A stretch of 64,000 nucleotides of DNA from Spongospora subterranea. Its lineage: Eukaryota > Endomyxa > Phytomyxea > Plasmodiophorida > Plasmodiophoridae. Position 1 is the first letter of the stretch; each line of letters starts with the position of its first letter. A program made the translations under genes and the position numbers. The notes beneath the pieces were generated by a model. It was not told the DNA's origin. It searched no databases and saw only the letters and a program-made list of their open reading frames with translations. Below, piece by piece: positions 1 through 11,324 of the stretch. The stretch is from assembly GCA_900404475.1 (NCBI GenBank), contig OUQQ01000006.1, positions 36,154-100,153 on the forward strand, written 5' to 3'.

Positions 1-2103
1 GATCACCGTCAGAACACACACTGGAGCGTGTTTTCGGGAACACGGAACTAACCTGGAATCCATGGCATATTCCCGTCTTGAGATAAGGGAGATATCGGTG
101 AAGGGATCCCTTATCGATAACGGATCCGGATACGCCCTGGGCCACTTTAATCGCCTAAACACAACACACACACGGGATCAGACATTGTGGCCGTTTTAAC
201 CCGTTCGTGATCAATAAATACCTTCGTGGTCTGGAAATATCGCTGCGATGATCCTCGTGCTTGGGCCTCAATACTCCCCATCCCCCGATACTTCTTCAAC
301 CTCACCCCGTCCTGGAAAAAGTACTCGCCGGGCGCCTCTTCGGTCCCGGCCAACATCGACCCCATCATCACACAGGACGCGCCCAGCGCCAGCGCCTTCA
401 CGATATGCCCCGAGCTGGAGATACCGCCATCTGCACATGGAAAACGGTCAGGGAAGATGACGCACCCCTGTACAACGGGCGCGGCTCCACCAACCTGCAC
501 AGACCGGAATACCATGGCGCTTGGCGTAACGAGCCACATTATAGACTGAGGTCGCTTGACCACGGCCGACCTGATGGAATGATCGTCAATATTGGACACC
601 GAATGTTGGAGGGGAAACCGGGCAGTGTTGGTCATGATCGTGTTGAACATACGGCGCAGACTTCCTGGGTTGTGCAGATCGAACCGATTCCCATTCCGAC
701 ACGAAGACCATCGGCGCCCGCCTCGATCAGGTGCTGGGCCTGAAGTTTCGTGACGATATTCCCGGCCACGACCTGTTTAGAGAGCGGTGAACACACACGG
801 GTCCAATGGCGATGGCGATAGTACCTGTAGGTCGGGATAGGTGGACTTGATGTGCTTCAACATGGCGATCTGATATAGGGAGTCGCCTTGCGAGGAATCG
901 ATGACGATGACGTCAACACCGGCCTCTACCAACGCCTTTACCCGTAACTTATCGTGATCACGTGTTCCAATCGCTGCACCGACTAATAACGACAGGTCGG
1001 CCGATTTCGAGGCGAATGGGAAATCGCGGTTCTTCTGGAGATCGGTTCGGGACATGAGCGCCGTCAACTCGTACCTGAATAGACCAATTGAGGACCGAAC
1101 CCCATGGGCAATCGCGAACGAAAATGGCCCATCATTACTTGTCGTTGACGACCGGCAGTTTAGCGAGTTTACAGTCCTGTTATGATTGGGAATTTAGGGA
1201 GGAGGAGGATTCGGGGACAACAGACGGCGGGAGGAATTGACCTTCAGCGCCTGATTAGCCTGTTCGAGCGACATATCATCGGTGGCCACGACCAGTTTCG
1301 TGGTCATCACTGAGGACAGAGACTGATAACGATCTTCCAGGAAATCGATATCGCGACTCGTCACGATCCCTAATATCACAATAGTCGTGTTCAATATATA
1401 TATCGACGGGATGGCGATAAATCAATGGCGATTCATCGATGGCATTACCGAGTAGTTTCCCGCCCATACGCCCCGTATCCGTGATTGGAACACCAGAGAA
1501 ACTGTATTTGAGACGGATCCGATCGATATCCTCGATCGTGTGAGTTGGGGACAATACAACCGGATCGGTGATAAACCCGTTCTTGAACCGTTTCACCTAT
1601 GTCGACGGGTCAGTTCGATTGGCGGGCGATGACGATAGGGAACGGGCGTGATGTACCTTGGCGACTTCGGCGGCCTGGTCCTCGATCGACAGATTACTGT
1701 GGATGATACCGATACCCCCCTGTAGCGCCATGGCGATGGCCATGGCGTGCTCAGTGACGGTATCCATGGGCGATGATACGAACGGCATCTGTCGGGGGAT
1801 AGATAAGAAGGGGTCAGAGACGGTCGTCTATTCTGGGGGATTGAACGACGGCGGGTGGATCATACGTGGAGTTTGATCTTGGTCGTGAGACGGCCGGATA
1901 TGGTCACATCCTCCATACCGAACCCGATACGACTGCACAAAGGGACCCGGGGGATTTACCATCAGAGATATCGATGTTGACCAGTTTTATTACCCGGGAA
2001 GGATGATGATATCATCATACGCATATCCATATCGGGAATTGAACATCTCCTTTCCGCTCAGACCGTCAACTACATCGTCATCGGATTCGAACGAGGTCCC
2101 CAT
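1..2103 (-). CDS. IMPDH: Inosine-5'-monophosphate dehydrogenase (3' end off window)
   Basis: Oxidises IMP to XMP with NAD+, the committed step of guanine nucleotide synthesis in the cytosol. The ATG is at 2103. At least eleven short introns (about 50-100 bp) interrupt it; removing them gives one continuous IMPDH chain in frame. Seen in order: N-terminal barrel with [23 protein letters not shown] leading into the two CBS repeats ([33 protein letters not shown]), then [15 protein letters not shown], the substrate Asp region [12 protein letters not shown], the catalytic cysteine loop [28 protein letters not shown], the flap [12 protein letters not shown] and [12 protein letters not shown]. Catalytic Cys and flap are intact. 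The last visible exon ends at an intron donor close to position 50, so the final C-terminal exon(s) lie outside. Nothing suggests a pseudogene. Family assignment is certain; individual splice sites are inferred from reading-frame continuity. Confidence 0.95.
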
Positions 2104-2681
2104 CTCCTATAGCGATCGCCGATTATTCCCACACAATATCACCAATCACCCAGAACAGTGATTTATACTGGCCCAGGTCAGGTCCCCACTTGGCCAATTC
2201 CTCAGACACTGTTACTTCTGTAACGGTAGTCACGGACTTGACGGACTTGTTGTTCGACTGTACCTTAACGGTAGAGTCACTACAGTGTACACACCATGAT
2301 GGCGCTAACCCTTGATTGCCCCTGATGGATGTCTGGTCTGGTCCGTGGCGATAGAATCGCTCATCTCCAGAATCATTCTTTGCTCCATGGTTTTCAGCGC
2401 CATTGGTTTCGCCCGTAATGTCAACAAACCTCCCAACAATGTGTGAAAACGTCGGGCAATGTATAATTACTAGTGTCAATTTCTATGGCACATGTCTCGT
2501 GCAATCCCTTACTGTTTCCACCTTTTGTCATCGCAGTAATTAGAGGACTGATGTGTAGTCCTTTGCTTTTCCTCTGTTCATTGGCTGTTTTATTTCACGT
2601 TTTGTGCTTTTGCTGTTGGCTTCCCTATTTGATTCATGTATGTGTATTCCTGAGCCAATATTTATGTATTGTGTGTGAATA
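2104..2681. other. Spacer with one unassigned minus-strand ORF
   Basis: This is the region upstream of IMPDH. A minus-strand open frame from 2479 to 2123 could encode about 118 residues including a CxxC pair and a Thr/Val/Ser-rich stretch, but I recognise no family, and it ends only 20 bp before the IMPDH start. It may be 5' leader or promoter sequence rather than a gene. Confidence 0.3.
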
Positions 2682-3709
2682 TTATTCCTGCTCTTGGTAG
2701 TGGGTAATTCGTTGGGGGCATTGCTTGTACCGATGCCCCGGTAGGTCGCATGTGAAACAAGCCGTTGCTTGTTTCTCATTTGTGCATTGCTTTGCCTGGT
2801 GGTTATGTTCTCCGCACTTCGTACATCGCTGCTTTCCTCAATAATTCTTGATTTCGCATCCCAATCGTAAGCATTGACTGCACATGTTTTTACATTTGAT
2901 TCTTGGTTTTGCGATCAAATATTGTCCTGCATATACTTGAATATGCTTGTTGTGAATTACCAGCTGCGCCTGCTTGGCAGTTGCAAAAGTAAGCAGCGCC
3001 GTATTTGTCCCAACGTTTTCTGCTTTCGCTGGGTTTTGACCCTTAATTGAATTGAAAATTTGCCCACTTTGGATCACCCATCTTGGTAATCCATAAACGA
3101 CTATTTGTCGATCTTGGTCGTTCTTTTCGAGCTTGTCAGGACGACAGTTTTGTCCTTGGAACTCAGCAATGCGTATAATGTGAAGGTATTGTCCTGTGTG
3201 ACGTTGATGTTTGTCATTAATTTTGAAAAGAAATTTGGATTTTTTACCTTTGAGCAAATGCTTGAATATAATGGCATTCTCTCCTTTAATCTCCAGGTTT
3301 TCCTGAGGGTATGTCTTGAACCATGGGACTTGCCTGTCCACAGCGCTCATAAACTTGCCCATGTCATCTGCAGAGACTATCGCCTGCTTGTAGTTGGTTT
3401 CATCGGTCGCCGTATATTGTGCCGGTCGGCTGCTGCTCATGCTTCCCTTCATTTCTTCATCGTGTGCACGTTATCCTTATTCGTGACCTCTGTTCTCCAT
3501 CTCCTGTCGTTTGTGGTAATCTCCTTCTCTACCTTATCGGTTTCCATAAGGTGTTCTTCACTCGGTTTACTTTTCTCTCTGGATGGCATCATGCCGGCCG
3601 TGGCGGACTCGTGGTGATTGCGCCACCTACTGTACATTGCCATCATCGTAATATTTGAGCAAGGCGCCGACAAGTCTGTTCTTGCAATCGAATATTTCGC
3701 AAAATCCAC
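2682..3709 (-). pseudogene. Non-LTR retrotransposon ORF1 / gag-like remnant with CCHC zinc knuckles
   Basis: The minus-strand reading frame from 3452 encodes a protein with a basic middle part, an RRM-like stretch (QIVVYGLPRWVIQSG and then TALLTFATAKQAQLVI) and a C-terminal run of CCHC zinc knuckles, the usual layout of ORF1 of LINE-type elements that binds element RNA. The first knuckle is damaged: the expected His is Cys and the last Cys is Tyr, and a TGA follows at once. Two further intact-looking knuckles (CTKCGEHNHQAKQC and CFTCDLPGHRYKQC) continue in the same frame up to a TAA at 2682-2684. Upstream, 3709-3449 stays open in another frame with Lys/Glu-rich sequence, suggesting a frameshifted N-terminus. 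No reverse transcriptase was found next to it, so this is a dead fragment. A Gypsy gag is the alternative reading. Confidence 0.65.
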
Positions 3710-3780
3710 TGCGATGTAGTGTCTGATGAGGACGTCGCAGTGGATTTTGCGAAATAACTAGTTATTCGATTGCAAGAGAA
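3679..3780. repeat. Fold-back inverted repeat of about 100 bp
   Basis: Left arm (about 3681-3714) and right arm (about 3735-3776) are reverse complements: TTGCAATCGAATA then TTTCGCAAAATCCACTGCGA on the left, mirrored on the right with an extra 8-nt insertion (TAACTAGT) between the two blocks. The loop is about 20 nt. The structure lies immediately outside the 5' side of the gag-like remnant. It could be a tiny MITE, an element terminus or a transcribed hairpin; I see no clear target-site duplication. Confidence 0.75.
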
Positions 3781-4943
3781 GCTGACTGTAGTGCTTTCTT
3801 ATGAGTTATCGTCCTGTAATAATTACTGTAGAATTCATAACAGCATCGAGGACAACGCTTACTTGTTATGTCCCAATAAACGACCAACTGCATATCAATG
3901 TCGGGACGAAACTCGAGTGTCGTCGAGTTGACATCGAACCCATTCCCCGGATGGGCAAACTCCCACCCGACCTGGACTGAACAATACCGGGTCATTTGAC
4001 TTGTTGTGTACATTACTACTACTGTGTACAGTACGTACCCTCATCCCCTCCACTGTACACCACCCATGGCGCCACCCGACTCCCCGCCCGTTCACCAGCC
4101 CTGGCCTTCGTTCGACATCGGTCGATCCCCAAATCTATTAGCGGAGTGATGACAAACAAATACTTTTCGTGCAGCTCGTGCTGACCTGACGAATACAGAA
4201 AATGGATTGTGCCGTATTTTTTGTTATTTGCCGAGCGGCAACAGCGTAACTGCTCGTCGTCGTGTGGTGAATCGGCAAAAACTGTACTGCATTGGCACTG
4301 CTCTCGAAAATCGCTCATTGCTGTGATTGAAACACGAATTTAGAGTTCACGTTTTCAACTTGTCGTCAGTGTAAAAGCGTCGTCGGTAAACCGAACTCAA
4401 GCAGATCCCCGGCGGTAAAATGTTGACTTGACCGGGGGTGGTCTTCAAGGAGCCCTGTTCGACTGGCGGATTGACAATCGAATCGCCATATCTGTATTGA
4501 GTTGTATAATGCTTAGGACGTTAAGCCAATTATGGGCCTTATTTTTTGTACGACGGCTACTTTTTGACCACAGATGATAAAACGATGGAATTTATTTTAC
4601 GCTATGGCAGCCAGATTGTGGGTAGATCTCCCAAACGCTGTTCGACGCCGTTGTACAAGATGGTCGTCGGCCGACGACTCCGGGCACCAGATGTTGGTCG
4701 TGGTCCCCATGATCGGATTATGTCATGAGCCATGGCGCCATTCCTGCCGCCCTCAATCTCATCTACAGTACCTGATTGGATTGATGTTGTGTGTTTGTGG
4801 AACGCGTTCTGGTGAGATATTGTAAGTTTTGCGACCCTGTCGTGCTGATATCCAAATCGGACGATCGACCCATCAAGATCAAGCTCCACCAAACATGAAT
4901 TCCGAGCCCTGTGCAGATATTCAGACGGATCGATCATCATCAA
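3781..4943. other. Spacer without a confident gene
   Basis: Short open frames exist on both strands (for example minus 4318-4019 and minus 4943-4602), none with a recognisable domain or a convincing chain of exons. The right end may contain 5' exon or leader sequence of the ankyrin gene that follows. Confidence 0.3.
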
Positions 4944-5509
4944 ATGATATCTGCGGTCGGTTGGAGCCTGGATCCGTCGGGGATTTACCAGCGTCTTGCC
5001 GACGCTGTGTTCCTGAAAAACGCGGACGAACTAGGTGCGATGAATCGCCAACGATCATTCTGGGATCGGTGTTGAACACGAATATCAGATCAATGGGAAA
5101 AGGATGACGATGTGAGTGAATATGGATATGAACCCGTTAATAATGGGGTAGATTTAGAAGCGGCGTTGGAGGTTGGTCTATTACAGGTCGGTGAAATCCG
5201 GATCAGGATGCGCTGTGTTGATTGTTGATGAGATTGCGGTGGTAGGCGGTGGCCGCGAACGACGTGGAGACGGTGAACAATCTGATCGCACAAGGGGCCG
5301 CGGTGGATTGCCAGGACTCGGTCACGATGAGCAACGCCCTGCATATCGCATGCTGTTTCGGGCACATTGAGGTCGGGCACATCCTGATACGGGCCGGGAT
5401 TGACACGGAGGCGATCAATATCGAGGGGCAGATGCCGGTAGATGTGGCCAAAGACCATGGCCATAACGATATGGTGTGTATGATCATGCTCATTGAATAC
5501 ACATCGTGA
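4944..5509 (+). CDS. Small ankyrin-repeat protein
   Basis: Three exons join in frame: 4944-5034, 5089-5171 and 5246-5509, with introns of 54 and 74 bp, giving about 145 residues. The N-terminal third is charged (LKNADELDQWEKDDD) and unrecognised. The second half is a run of ankyrin-type helices: LEAALEAVAANDVETVNNLI, then ALHIACCFGHIEVGHILIRAG, then MPVDVAKDHGHNDMVCMIML. Ankyrin repeats bind other proteins; the partner cannot be inferred. The start ATG at 4944 is a choice: an in-frame stop lies upstream, but a splice acceptor near 4920 could add another 5' exon. Confidence is high for the last two exons and moderate for the first. Confidence 0.65.
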
Positions 5510-5599
5510 TTAGAGTGTAGAACGGTTCCGCCCGTCATCGACACAAACACCATTTACCCAATTCTTGAGGTCTTGTAATTCCAGCCAAACACCGATTTC

Positions 5600-7444
5600 C
5601 ATTGCTCATATGGGCAGGACTGACCCAGCAGTTCTCGCTTCACATTGTTCTACATAAGCAGTGTCTTCGCATTCTCAAATGAAGAGCCATCGTGTTACCT
5701 TCGAAGATTGTCAGATTGCTGCTGATTTTCATTGGCCAACTGTTGTGGCAATCCGCAATTCACAACGATCGTTCATCGGAGAGCGCAACATTATCCACAT
5801 GATCAAAAACCCCTCTCATTCTCGTTAATGGCTGGAAAACCTCGGGAAAACAACTCGGGATTCCTTCCACTAAGACACGTCAAACTAGAATCATGGCCAT
5901 TGGACACATGGGACTATCAGGTCCTGTTAGTTTCTGGTTCCGCTTATTCCAATACCGTCAACTCTTTTGATCCCTCGACCATTTGATCACTATTCATGCA
6001 ATCAGGCACAACAAAGTCATACATTGTGACTTTTGGTGCATTGGCAAATCACGTCGTGGATATTACCACACATTTCAGTACGTTCTAGTCATCCCACGAT
6101 CTGAGTAGCTTTGTTGAGCTAATTCCCTGCGGCGTTGCCGATCATTTCACAGTAGTAAAATGGTCTGATTAATTGGTTCAAGGGATTTGGGATCGTTTTT
6201 CAGCACGTTTTAAATCAAGGTTCACATTCCAAGGATCATGTAGTCCAGGAACTGTGTGCTCGTCCACATAATCAACAGCATTTCGTCAGCGCCTATACTC
6301 CCTGGCTAATGGCACTCTTGGCGTTGTCAACCGCCACATTCTTGTTTTTACTGAAATCATTATCTATCCGAATTTCCGTTCCAGGATTGCCCAAGTGTGA
6401 TTCCTTTGGTCAAATATGGTGACTAACCAAAAGTGGTTCACTCCTCGTATTGGATTTGCTCCTGTCACCATAATTTCACAGGTCTAGAACCTACTACTAT
6501 CATGACCGGCATCTTCCTATCACCTCGACCAGGTTTTCGAAATTCCGATTACGCCGGAGCGTTTACGAAACTTTCCAGTTCTTTGGTTGATGAGATGGAT
6601 GAAATTCACAGGGAAGGCTCAGATCCCATTTCTCATCAGCGACAGCAGCAACACAAGACCAGGTCAAAACGTAGACAGGTAATAGCAATTAACTTTGCTG
6701 CGGAAGACTACGTCCTTGCTAACAACAAACATCAACATTCAACAACAGCGTCGCAAGTCTCAGTACAATTGATCAAGACCATCGCAAATTGTGAACCATC
6801 TCATTTATGTTGTTCGTGATATGGTTTACGGATGAGTCTGCCGACGTACATGCTCAACGTCTTGAATATCACGACAATGCCAGACTGAAAATGACGGCTT
6901 GAGGATATCTCTCTCACGAATGGATCTTACATGGTCGAGCAAATCCGTAAGAATCCGGATTCAGGCGAGCCCTTGTTGTCTGGAAAGGATTTGAATCGTC
7001 TGATTCTACACGGGAACCATTTACTTCGATGGTTGAAGATNAAGTCTCAGTACAATTGATCAAGACCATCGCAAATTGTGAACCATCTCATTTATGTTGT
7101 TCGTGATATGGTTTACGGATGAGTCTGCCGACGTACATGCTCAACGTCTTGAATATCACGACAATGCCAGCCTGAAAATGACGGCTGAACGTTTTGAGGA
7201 TATCTCTCTCACGAATGGATCTTACATGGTCGAGCAAATCCGTAAGAATCCGGATTCAGGCGAGCCCTTGTTGTCTGGAAAGGATTTGAATCGTCTGATT
7301 CTACACGGGAACCATTTACTTCGATGGTTGAAGATGCTCCATCTGAGGTGTATGATCCTTTTTCTATTTCTTTGCTGGGTTCCTGTTAAAGAAGGGAGTG
7401 TTCTGCAGACCAGCCGCAGCCTTTGTCCCCCTGAGTATTTGTAG
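5600..7444 (+). mobile_element. Decayed Ty3/Gypsy-type integrase region
   Basis: Pieces of a retroviral-type integrase occur in order but in shifting frames. Near 6277-6345 there is QHFVSAYTPW and, one base out of frame, ANGTLGVVNRHI, matching the conserved 'AY.PW.NGT.E..NR' block of Ty3/Gypsy integrases. From 6500 to 6830 an open frame contains basic sequence (KTRSKRRQ) and DYVLANNKHQ, resembling the GDYVL start of the integrase C-terminal domain. Further on, ADVHAQRLEYHDN resembles the VH.SRLK.Y motif near the end of Gypsy Pol. Stops and frameshifts interrupt all of it and no protease, RT or LTRs were identified. It is a fossil 3' pol fragment. Confidence 0.65.
6755..7335. repeat. Direct duplication of about 290 bp meeting at a single N
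   Basis: Positions 6755-7040 are repeated at 7042-7335, with one N (7041) exactly between them. The copies differ by an 8-bp deletion in the first copy (around 6898) and one base change (around 6882). An N placed precisely at the junction indicates overlapping contig ends or two alleles joined by the assembler rather than a real tandem repeat. Confidence 0.85.
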
Positions 7445-8154
7445 CAAGTCTTTGCGAGCATACAGAAAGAGAGCTTCGCGTTGATGATGAACGAGTTGAC
7501 TGCGATACGACAACGACTTTTGTCGAGAGGTTCACTATATGATTACCAAGTGTGGGTGATGATCCTGATCGGCGTTCATCTGCTCTTGCGCTCAGATGAA
7601 AATGGAGACACTTGCTATGGAAGACTTTTTATTGATTCTGACGGCGTTTGATGAGCTTGGATACCACAGGACCTTGAGCTTGCGTTTTCTCAGATCCCGC
7701 GTATCCTTGACAACGACCTGATCAACTCGACCAAGCTCATTAAACGGCGTCATATCCAATTAAAGTATTTAATAGCGTTCAGTTCATTCCGATTCTCGCA
7801 TCAATCAGCCATTCACCAGGGATGTGATACTTCTGGCGATTCCTCTGTCTGAACTGCGATGATGTCAGCGTCCTAGCTGATCGGTTTCGCGTCATTGAAT
7901 TTTCCGCGCTGGATTCTGGTACAATAATGAACAGCCGGTTCTGGTCTCGTAGCGAGTGATAGTCCCCAATACCAATGGAGGTCCGCGCTATAGCTATGTG
8001 TACACAAGGTGTACATAGCTGGTTGGAGCATTCCTGAGTCGAACTCCGTGAGTCGCGCGGAGCGGCCTCGTGGTGAGCGGCCTCGTGGTGCGTTCTGTAC
8101 TTCTGTTTGGTCATACGCCAGATTCACTGTGCGCAGCCCGCCTGTGGATATTCA
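7445..8154. other. Spacer, probable transposon debris
   Basis: Only short open frames on both strands, frequent stops, no recognisable motif. Position in a block of element remnants suggests decayed mobile DNA. Confidence 0.3.
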
Positions 8155-9865
8155 CTACATAATGCGTGTACAGACCACAGATTGATCGACATTGATCGAA
8201 GTCGCTGGGTCGGGTGTGCGATTATCGGCAGGCAAGTCCTCGTGTATGACCCACATTGGGTCTTGAGAAGAATTTGAGGCGGATAGCTCAGACCTTTGAT
8301 CGAAAAACAACGGTACGGTTGAAGTTTTCTGCACAAAGCAGAGAGATACTTCAAGTTGCGACATATCAAATCTGTGCGACTGATCGATGATGAAATTTAA
8401 TCGAAAGGATGTGATTTTCGGCCATTTTTCCCACGCATGGTGCACTTGTCGGGTTTGCTGAGAGTATTGGGATTGTAAAACTTATGCCCTGATTTGCCTG
8501 CGAACCATAATTACTGTCGCTGCTGTGGTGTTTTATGTGCTTGATGGAAAATCTCGCCGGGACCGCTTGCCTGATTGATAATATCATCAATGGCTGGCTA
8601 CGGCTTCAACTTGCCAGACATTCCAATCAGTCAATATATATTTATTTAACAGCACATATCTTGGATCATCCATAACCGCAAGAACGGAATGTTCTCCGGT
8701 TTACAAAGTCCATGGTGCTACCACTGAAAAGCTCTGCAGCCACATCAAGACATATACGCCCGGCAACTTGAATCATCTCTCTGCTTCGTACAGAAAACTT
8801 CAACCGTACCGTTGTTCAGATTGGTAAAAAATGTCGTAAATTCCAATCAAAGATCTGAGCTATCCGCCTCAAATTCGCCTCAAGACCCAGTGGGTCATAC
8901 ACGAGGACTTGCCTGCCGATAATCGCACACCCAACCCAGTGTGAATTGTCAAGCTATATTACAGTGTTTGAGTGTGGAAATCAATGCTGAGACGTCTTAC
9001 ATTTAGCGGGATCAAATACAATTTCCGTTGAGGTGTAAAGTGTGCAGCTTCTCGCCGATGGCGATTGATGATTCGTGTCCCAGATACCTGCAGTAGGACT
9101 GAATCCAACAACGCAATTGACTGATGGGAATGCATTGCAAGTTGCAGCCGTAGCCAGCTGTTCATGATATCATCCGTCAGGCAAGCCGTTCCGGCGAGAT
9201 TTTCCATCAGCGTCCTGGAATTGATCTCCGACATGAACTGATGCTCCAGGCGGTTGTTAATCAAAGCCTCTGGCACGATACTGGTCGCCGTTTCAATACA
9301 AACTGTATTGAACGAATCCTGATCTGGCGCAATGAAGGTGGCCTCCTTTAGCAAAATTTGTAGTTTTCTGAACTGAAATCANACACGAGGACTTGCCTGC
9401 CGATAATCGCACACCCAACCCAGTGTGAATTGTCAAGCTATATTACAGTGTTTGAGTGTGGAAATCAATGCTGAGACGTCTTACATTTAGCGGGATCAAA
9501 TACAATTTCCGTTGAGGTGTAAAGTGTGAAGCTTCTTGTCAATGGCCATTGATGATTCGTGTCCCAGATACCTGCAGTAGGACTGAATCCAGCAACGCAA
9601 TTGACTGATGGGAATGCATTGCAAGTTGCAGCTGTAGCCAGCCATTCATGATATCATCCGTCAGGCAAGCCGTCCCGGCGAGATTTTCCATCAGCGTCCT
9701 GGAATTAATCTCCAACATGAACTGATGCTCCAGGCGGTTGTTAATCAAAGCCTCTGGCACGATACTGGTCGCCGTTTCAATACAAACTGTATTGAACGAA
9801 TCCTGATCTGGCGCAATGAAGGTGGCCTCCTTTAGCAAAATTTGTAGTTTTCTGAACTGAAATCA
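8155..9865 (-). mobile_element. Cluster of Ulp1-like (C48) cysteine protease fragments from a transposable element
   Basis: On the minus strand from 9354 (and again from 9838) a frame encodes ACLTDDIMNSWLRLQLAM, typical of the substrate-side helix of Ulp1/SENP proteases, followed by KLYLIPLN. After a frame change the catalytic His block appears as SHWVGCAIIGRQVLVYDPLG (His in HW, Asp in YDPL). The catalytic Cys block was not found. A third, rearranged copy lies on the plus strand: GCAIIGRQVLVYDP at about 8215-8260 and MENLAGTACLIDNIINGWLR at about 8546-8605, in reversed order. Ulp1-like domains are carried by several DNA transposon families (for example MULE-type elements); which one this is cannot be told. 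All copies contain stops. Confidence 0.6.
8899..9865. repeat. 483-bp direct duplication meeting at a single N
   Basis: Positions 8899-9381 and 9383-9865 are the same length and nearly identical (scattered substitutions, for example around 9052-9062 against 9536-9546), with a lone N at 9382 between them. As at 7041, this looks like an assembler joining two overlapping or allelic contig ends. In addition, about 8203-8347 is an inverted copy of about 8787-8940. Confidence 0.85.
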
Positions 9866-11160
9866 ATAACACTTGACAATTTAGACAGCATGCTTCTACC
9901 TGCAATAAATTCCGAAACCTTCCAAGCAAACTGAGTAATGTTTATCTGGAATAAAACCTCGAGCCATCAAAATTTTGTGACACTTGTCCACCAGATTTTT
10001 TGGCAACAAATCCAATGTCTGAAAAATAGTGTCGGAATGGAGACCCACAAGAATTTTCGCAGCTCAGATGAAGGAATTGTGTCCAGTATGGTATTGACAT
10101 CGTTAAGTGAACGACAAGCCAAGCATTGCTGGTGAACGAGTGAAATTCCTGACACACATTTCAGCTAATATATGCCATAATAACCATCTGTACCTATACC
10201 CGGTACTTGTATCCGTATGATTCGAAACAGGGTTGGGGATGGAGAAGACACCACAATCCTTCTCTGAAGCGCACAGAATCACTAGACAAAAACAAACTCG
10301 GCTTTGATACCTTGAATATTTGAACCCATTGTCCCGCCAGTGTCGACGCCAAAACTTGATTTTGAACCGCTTGAGCAATCATCATTCATACTTGTCGAAA
10401 ATGATTCTTTGGTAAGAACATTATATTTCTGACCCTCAGGAGGTGTTGTACGCAACGTCCGACAACCATGTTCACCTACGAAATTACTTGGATTAATGAA
10501 AGCAGCTATATTGATCACGTGCCTTTAGGGGAAGGTTCGCCATAGGAGGTCAAAGCTGTAGCAAGGTGCAATCCACACGTCGTAGCGTTTGTGATGGACG
10601 ATAACCGTGCCATTTCTGGAACACCATATCTATCGTCAGATGCTATATTGCCAGCACTTTCAGTATACGAGGGTGATTTTAGTTGGAACACCCTACTGAT
10701 ATCAAGATTGGATGCGATTTGAACAGGTTCTTGTGAAACACATCGGTTCAATAAAAATGACTTGTACGAATGCGAAATCAACGATGATGTTGGAGTAAAC
10801 GTCGGTCTACGGGGAGGCGCTTTATTCCTACCAGAACGACAGTCCTGCAATTTTCTGCAGCTGATTGTTCGACTGTTGCCGCAAGGTCCCCACGAAATGA
10901 GCCAACCTAGGATGAGCACTCGGAAAAGGGGAATTCGAAAAAAGAATTGTACCGTTCCAACGGATTGTTCGTTTTATTGAAAACCTCCTATTTACCAATC
11001 TGACGCGAGATGATCCAATCGTTCGGGGAATACTTCTTGATCCATATTCTTTCGGAATGATCGAAAAACTCCTCGAGTCTTGCCCCATCTTTTCCAATAT
11101 CTGAGACGTTTGACCGAATAAAATCAGTCTCGTTGTTGCAATCTCGGTATATGCGGCTAG
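9866..11160. other. Spacer with unassigned ORFs on both strands
   Basis: Medium open frames occur on minus (10919-10515, 10518-10282, 10157-9942) and plus (10762-10980). A plus-strand stretch near 11000-11103 reads as plausible protein (DDPIVRGILLDPYSFGMIEK) and could be the last exon of a gene, but I could not assemble exons or identify a family. Confidence 0.3.
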
Positions 11161-11173
11161 ACCTAATGAGAAT

Positions 11174-11324
11174 GAGATCCTAAAATGCGCGTAAAGCGCT
11201 TTAAAACTTTAAAAGCGCGTTTAAAGTTTTGAAGCGCTTAATACAATAAGTGTATTTACATGTAATTGTGCACTGGATCTCATGCAGTCATGCTTGCTGA
11301 GATCCCAAAATGTGCGTGAGATCC
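11174..11324 (+). promoter_or_regulatory. Hairpin with flanking iteron-like repeats upstream of Rep
   Basis: Left arm 11194-11213 (AAGCGCTTTAAAACTTTAAA) and right arm 11220-11239 form a 20-bp stem with one G-T pair and the 6-nt loop AGCGCG. A 19-bp motif GAGATCCTAAAATGCGCGT at 11174-11192 recurs with two changes at 11299-11317, and GAGATCC occurs again at 11318-11324. A stem-loop with short direct repeats next to rep is how rolling-circle origins of CRESS-DNA replicons are built. The loop does not carry the usual nonanucleotide (NANTATTAC), so origin function is inference only. Confidence 0.5.

Noticed and set aside
226..743. Plus-strand open frames opposite IMPDH
   Set aside because: They are antisense shadows of well supported IMPDH exons on the minus strand.
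5076..5088. In-frame TGA in the ankyrin gene read as recoded codon or pseudogene mark
   Set aside because: A 54-bp intron (5035-5088) removes the stop and joins the exons in frame, and TGA acts as a normal stop elsewhere in the window.
11194..11239. Hairpin upstream of Rep as a proven viral origin
   Set aside because: The loop AGCGCG lacks the NANTATTAC nicking sequence; kept only as origin-like structure.
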